The translations under genes and the position numbers were made by a program. Shown piece after piece: positions 60,422 to 64,000 of a DNA stretch of 64,000 bases; positions within the stretch are counted from its first letter, which is position 1; every line of letters begins with the position of its first letter. This DNA comes from Aquipseudomonas alcaligenes (GTDB lineage: Bacteria > Pseudomonadota > Gammaproteobacteria > Pseudomonadales > Pseudomonadaceae): contig NZ_QJRX01000007.1 in assembly GCF_003205495.1 (NCBI RefSeq), forward strand, positions 124,001 to 188,000, given 5' to 3'. The notes below the pieces were generated by a model. It was given only the letters and a program-made list of their open reading frames with translations, did not search any database and was not told the origin of the DNA.

Positions 60422-62110
60422 TTAGAACGCCAGGTGTTCGGCCAGTGGGCCCAGGGCCAGCGCCGGCAGGAAGGTCAGGCCACCGACCAGCAGGATGGTC
60501 AGTACCAGGAGGGTGACGAACAGCGGGCCATGGGTCGGGAAGCTGTTGCCGTCCAGCGGCGCACGCTTCTTCGCCGCCAGGCTGCCGGCGATGGCCAGGA
60601 TCGGCAGGATGTAGCCGAAGCGGCCGAGCAGCATGGCCAGGCCGATCATCAGGTTGTGGTACGGCGTGTTGGCTTGGAGGCCGGCGAAGGCCGAACCGTT
60701 GTTGGCGGTACCCGAGGTGTAGGCATACAGCGCCTGGCTGAAGCCGTGGGCACCCGGGTTGGTGATGGAGGCTGCCGGGCCGTCCAGGCTCACCGCCAGG
60801 GCGCAGAACACCAGGACACCGACCGGCATCACCAGCAGGGTGGCGACCAGCAGGCGCACCTCGCGGGCCTCCAGCTTCTTGCCCAGGTACTCCGGAGTGC
60901 GGCCGATCATCAGGCCGGCCAGGAACACGGCAATCAGGACGAACAGCAGCATGCCGTACAGGCCGGCGCCGACGCCGCCGAAGATCACCTCGCCGAGCAT
61001 CATGTTGAACATCGGTGCCAGCCCGCCGATGGCGCTGAAGCTGTCATGCATGGCGTTGACCGAGCCGTTGGAAGCGGCCGTGGTGGTCACCGCCCAGAGT
61101 GCCGAGGCGGCAGTGCCGAAGCGCGCCTCCTTGCCTTCCAGCGAGCCGGCTTGCTCGATCGGCAGCGCCGCCAGGGCCGGGTTGGGCTGGTACTCGGCCC
61201 ACAGGGTGATGCCAAGACCGGCAACGAACAGGATCAGCATGCTGGCCAGGATGGCGCGGCTCTGGCGCAGGTCCTTGACGTAGTGGCCGAAGGTGAACAC
61301 CAGGGCGGCCGGGATCAGGATGATAGACGCCACCTCGAACAGGTTGGACCAGGCCGTCGGGTTCTCGAACGGGTGCGCCGAGTTCACACCGAAGAAACCA
61401 CCACCGTTGGTGCCCAGCTGCTTGATGGCGATCTGGCTGGCGGCCGGACCCAGCGGAATGGTCTGCTCGGCGCCCTGCACAGTGGTCGCATGGGCATAGT
61501 CCATAAAGGTCTGCGGCACGCCCTGCCAGACCAGGAAGATGGCCAGCGGCACGCACAGCGGCAGCAGCACATAGAGCACGGCGCGGGTCACATCGACCCA
61601 GAAGTTGCCGATGCCGTTGCTCGACTTGCGCGCGATGCCGCGGGCAAAGGCCACCAGGATGGCCAGGCCGACGGCCGGGCTGACGAAGTTCTGCACGCCC
61701 AGGCCAACCATCTGGCTGAAGTAGCTCAGTGCAGCCTCGCCGCTATAGGCCTGCCAGTTGGTGTTGGTGACGAAACTCACCGCGGTGTTGAACGCCAGGC
61801 TCCACTCCAGGCCCGGCAGCTGCTGCGGATTGAACGGCAGCAGGTGCTGCAGCATGAGGATGGTGAACAGCACCACCAGGGAAACAGCACTGAAGGCCAG
61901 CAGCGCCAGGCTGTAGGTCTTCCAGTCCTGATCGCGCTCGGGGTCGACCCCGGACACCCGGTAGCACAGGCGCTCCAGCGGTTGCAGCACGGGGCTCAGC
62001 AGGTTGCGCTTGCCTTCCATGGCGTTGAAGAAATAGCGCCCGAGGAAAGGTGCCGGCACCAGCACAAGTGCGAAGAAGGCCAGAATCAGCCAGTAGTCTT
62101 GGACTTGCAT
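60422..62110 (-). CDS. kdpA: Potassium-transporting ATPase subunit A
   Basis: K+-selective channel-like subunit of 562 residues related to KtrB/TrkH. It contains about ten helices and four selectivity loops, seen in [45 protein letters not shown] and [17 protein letters not shown] at a good spacing fixes ATG 62110; a longer open frame upstream runs through kdpF. Starts 8 bases after kdpF. Confidence 0.97.
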   Translation of the reverse strand: MQVQDYWLILAFFALVLVPAPFLGRYFFNAMEGKRNLLSPVLQPLERLCYRVSGVDPERDQDWKTYSLALLAFSAVSLVVLFTILMLQHLLPFNPQQLPGLEWSLAFNTAVSFVTNTNWQAYSGEAALSYFSQMVGLGVQNFVSPAVGLAILVAFARGIARKSSNGIGNFWVDVTRAVLYVLLPLCVPLAIFLVWQGVPQTFMDYAHATTVQGAEQTIPLGPAASQIAIKQLGTNGGGFFGVNSAHPFENPTAWSNLFEVASIILIPAALVFTFGHYVKDLRQSRAILASMLILFVAGLGITLWAEYQPNPALAALPIEQAGSLEGKEARFGTAASALWAVTTTAASNGSVNAMHDSFSAIGGLAPMFNMMLGEVIFGGVGAGLYGMLLFVLIAVFLAGLMIGRTPEYLGKKLEAREVRLLVATLLVMPVGVLVFCALAVSLDGPAASITNPGAHGFSQALYAYTSGTANNGSAFAGLQANTPYHNLMIGLAMLLGRFGYILPILAIAGSLAAKKRAPLDGNSFPTHGPLFVTLLVLTILLVGGLTFLPALALGPLAEHLAF

Positions 62111-62118
62111 GGGGCCTC

Positions 62119-62211
62119 CTAGCTCTGCCGTCCGGCGCGCAGCAGCGCAACCAGCAAATAAATGAAAAGTCCCAGGGCCAGGCCTAGGGACACCCCGTCG
62201 AGAATGCTCAT
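62119..62211 (-). CDS. kdpF: Potassium-transporting ATPase subunit F
   Basis: A 30-residue single-helix peptide, too short for routine gene calling: [20 protein letters not shown] then [10 protein letters not shown] and TAG. The length, one central hydrophobic helix and position just ahead of kdpA are those of KdpF, which stabilises the complex. Its TAG overlaps the AGGAGG of kdpA. Confidence 0.9.
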   Translation of the reverse strand: MSILDGVSLGLALGLFIYLLVALLRAGRQS

Positions 62212-62266
62212 GTTTCTGCTCCGTTATGCGGTCTCTACCGCCTTGCCGGCATTGTTCCGCCGGCGC

Positions 62267-62318
62267 GCGTAAAGGCGCGATTGGCCTCAGGGAGCTGCGC
62301 ATAAAGAATGCGTAAAGA
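62267..62318 (-). promoter_or_regulatory. Candidate KdpE-binding repeats upstream of kdpF
   Basis: On the plus strand GCATAAAGA (62299-62307) and GCGTAAAGA (62310-62318) form a direct repeat with an 11-base period. GCGTAAAGG (62267-62275) is a third partial copy. Read on the minus strand they give CTTTACGC and CTTTATGC, close to the TTTACA/TTTATA boxes bound by E. coli KdpE. They lie 56-107 bases before kdpF. Confidence 0.55.
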
Positions 62319-62346
62319 TCGCGGACCGGAACGGCCGCAGAAAAGA

Positions 62347-62374
62347 AAAAGGCCCGCATCGCAGCGGGCCTTTT
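62347..62374 (-). terminator. Intrinsic terminator of the DUF945 gene
   Basis: AAAAGGCCCGC (62347-62357) pairs with GCGGGCCTTTT (62364-62374), with T-run on the minus strand. It separates the DUF945 gene from the kdp promoter. Confidence 0.9.
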
Positions 62375-62390
62375 CGTTGCCGGGTGGTGC

Positions 62391-63980
62391 TTACTGGACG
62401 GAGCTCTCTGCCTCGGCGCTCCCCTCTTCCTCCAGCTGCAGACCCTGCATGGCCGGATCTTCCTCGCCCATAGCGCCACCACCCATGCCCAGGCCGGCGC
62501 CACTGGCGAAGGCCATGGCGACGAACTCCTCGACGCTCATCTGCTTGCCGTTGAAGTCCACCTTGTCGTCGGCGTAATGCAGGCTGGTGACGATGTTGTC
62601 ACCCTCCAGTTTGGCCAGCTCGGTGGACAGCGCCATGCCGCTGGCCATCTCGGTCATCATCGACGCCTGCTGGGCAACCGCTTCCTTGTCGGTTTCGCCG
62701 GCGAAGGTGGCCTGCAAGCCGATCACGTCGCTCATCATCGCCTTGGAAACGGCGACCTTGGCATCCAGCTGGGTAATCAGCTGCTTGGCCAGCTCGGGCG
62801 GCGGCAACTCGAAGGACTCGGGCTTGGCGAAGTCCAGGGCCAGGCTCAGGCTGCTTTCACCGTTGGCGGTCTTGAACGCCAGTTTCTCCAGGGCAATCCC
62901 CGGGTTGGCGGCCAGCAGTTTCTCCAGGTCCACCATCAGCTGGGCCTTCTGCGCCTCGGACAGCTGCGGCAGATCGTCCTCGGCTTCCAGGCTGGCCTGC
63001 TGCAGCTGGCCGGTGCTCTTGATGATGTCGCTGTACAGCGCCAGCAGCGACTGCAGGGCCGCTGCGTCGAGGTTCTTCACACTGGAGACCATGTCCAGGC
63101 CGCCGATGTCGTGGCCCTGGTAGCTGACCATACCGATCTTGTAGGTGGAGCGGGCGGCCAGCTTGCCGTCGGCTTCGCTGGTTTCGTCGAGCTGGGAGAT
63201 GTCTCTGAGCAGGATCGGCGCACCATCGCCGATGTGGATCTGCGCGGTCTGCAGCTTGACCTCGTTGCGCCCCAGGTAGAACTCGCTGCTGCCCTTGGCG
63301 GTCCGGCTGTCCAGGGTCAGGCCCTTGAGCTCGATGGTCAGCGGGTTCTGGCTCTCGCTCAGCTTGGTGCTGATCCGCAGGCTGTCCATCAGGCCGTTGG
63401 CGTCGATGGCCTTGGCCTCGGCCGTGCTGTCGAAGTCGATGTCCAGACCACTGAAGTCCAGCTGGCTGTCTTCATCCAGAGCCACCTGGACCGGATTGAA
63501 GCGCAGGTTGCCCGCCACGGAGCGGTCATAGCCCAGGCTGGCCTGACCTTCCAGGGGCGACTTGCCGTTGGCGGCGGCGAACCATTTTTCCAAGGCTGGG
63601 CTCGATTCCAGCGCGTAGTTGCTGGTCGCCATCACCGGCATCAACTGGAAGGCCTTGAGGCGCGACAGCGGGAAGGGGCCGTGTTCGATGCGGTCGTTGA
63701 TCAGCAGCTCGAACTGCTGCGGCGCCTCGCCGTCGAGCGAGCCGCTGAAGGTCAGACGGTAGCGCGCGGTGCTGCTGAAGAACTGCTGCTCCAGCGCCAG
63801 CAGCTCGATGGAGGCATCCAGGCCCAGCGCCGGCAGGGTCTTGGCCAGGTCGGCGTTGGCGCGCTTGATCGACTCGTCCAGCACCGTGGGCAGTTGGTTA
63901 CCGGTGTACCAGGCGCCAGCCGTGCCGAGAGCGCCGACGGCCAGGATCAGGCCTGCGGCAATACCTGCAGTTTTTTTCAT
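62391..63980 (-). CDS. DUF945 (YdgA-like) protein
   Basis: A 529-residue protein with an N-terminal hydrophobic helix (about 5-24, possibly uncleaved) and a long extracytoplasmic part of repeated beta strands, e.g. [27 protein letters not shown]. The ending is Gly/Met/Glu-rich ([19 protein letters not shown]). DUF945 proteins are widespread in gamma-proteobacteria and have no established function. The ATG lies 20 bases from the window edge; no clear ribosome site is visible. Confidence 0.9.
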   Translation of the reverse strand: MKKTAGIAAGLILAVGALGTAGAWYTGNQLPTVLDESIKRANADLAKTLPALGLDASIELLALEQQFFSSTARYRLTFSGSLDGEAPQQFELLINDRIEHGPFPLSRLKAFQLMPVMATSNYALESSPALEKWFAAANGKSPLEGQASLGYDRSVAGNLRFNPVQVALDEDSQLDFSGLDIDFDSTAEAKAIDANGLMDSLRISTKLSESQNPLTIELKGLTLDSRTAKGSSEFYLGRNEVKLQTAQIHIGDGAPILLRDISQLDETSEADGKLAARSTYKIGMVSYQGHDIGGLDMVSSVKNLDAAALQSLLALYSDIIKSTGQLQQASLEAEDDLPQLSEAQKAQLMVDLEKLLAANPGIALEKLAFKTANGESSLSLALDFAKPESFELPPPELAKQLITQLDAKVAVSKAMMSDVIGLQATFAGETDKEAVAQQASMMTEMASGMALSTELAKLEGDNIVTSLHYADDKVDFNGKQMSVEEFVAMAFASGAGLGMGGGAMGEEDPAMQGLQLEEEGSAEAESSVQ

Positions 63981-64000
63981 GGGGTGGGGTGTCCGTTGTG

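Noticed and set aside
58565..62122. Open frame of 1185 codons on the plus strand across kdpA and kdpB
   Set aside because: It is antisense to two complete, motif-bearing Kdp genes; composition (Gln/His/Ala/Gly-rich) is that of a GC-biased shadow frame, and there is no ribosome site or domain.

Overview
The window reads as the chromosome of a Pseudomonas of the alcaligenes / pseudoalcaligenes-oleovorans type. It is uniformly GC-rich and densely packed. It carries genus hallmarks: OprF with SigX, OprI, ThrH, an assimilatory APS reductase, and LipA with its LifO foldase. The mature LipA sequence is, from memory and not from a search, very close to the industrial P. alcaligenes lipase. I see no tRNA, rRNA, phage, insertion sequence or CRISPR. 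About 62 protein genes are supported; gor runs off the left edge. One gene, kdpF (30 codons), is very short.

Layout. 1-3684: gor (partial), a VOC-fold protein, and the UDP-sugar pair ugd-galU. 3813-8502: an envelope-stress and porin cluster read leftward: Rieske protein, rraA, cmaX, crfX, cmpX, sigX, oprF. 8568-13610: an alpha/beta hydrolase, then phosphoenolpyruvate synthase ppsA with its divergent regulator ppsR, and a LysE-type exporter. 13618-20345: the methylcitrate (propionate) operon gntR-prpB-prpC-acnD-prpF, with a palindromic operator upstream. 20620-23679: a three-gene unit of periplasmic retropepsin-like protease, membrane protein with an inactive transglutaminase domain and seven C-terminal helices, and cytoplasmic ATP-grasp ligase. 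This is the most interesting under-characterised system here. 23764-32607: pabB, thrH, cysH, cysB, a universal stress protein, 5'-nucleotidase, PanE-like reductase, thioredoxin-like protein, PilZ protein, DAHP synthase and a small GNAT.

32627-46626: a membrane-anchored protein of unknown function, oprI, an L,D-transpeptidase, a small CxxC protein, tesA with a divergent ABC export pair, greB, thpR, the secreted lipase lipA with lifO behind a sigma-54 type promoter, DoxX, an MltF-like lytic transglycosylase and tatD. 46623-54269: an acyl-CoA thioesterase, the translationally coupled MoxR-DUF58-transglutaminase-CHAD operon, a flavin reductase with a small lipoprotein, and a patatin. 54317-62211: the complete kdpFABCDE potassium-uptake operon. 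62391-63980: a DUF945 protein.

Many operons are tightly coupled by 1-4 base stop/start overlaps (gntR/prpB, prpC/acnD, MoxR/DUF58, DUF58/transglutaminase, transglutaminase/CHAD, kdpC/D, kdpD/E). Two copies of a composite palindromic repeat sit inside operons, between acnD and prpF and between kdpB and kdpC. Strong intrinsic terminators flank most transcription units. One terminator-like hairpin separates lipA from lifO and probably sets their expression ratio.
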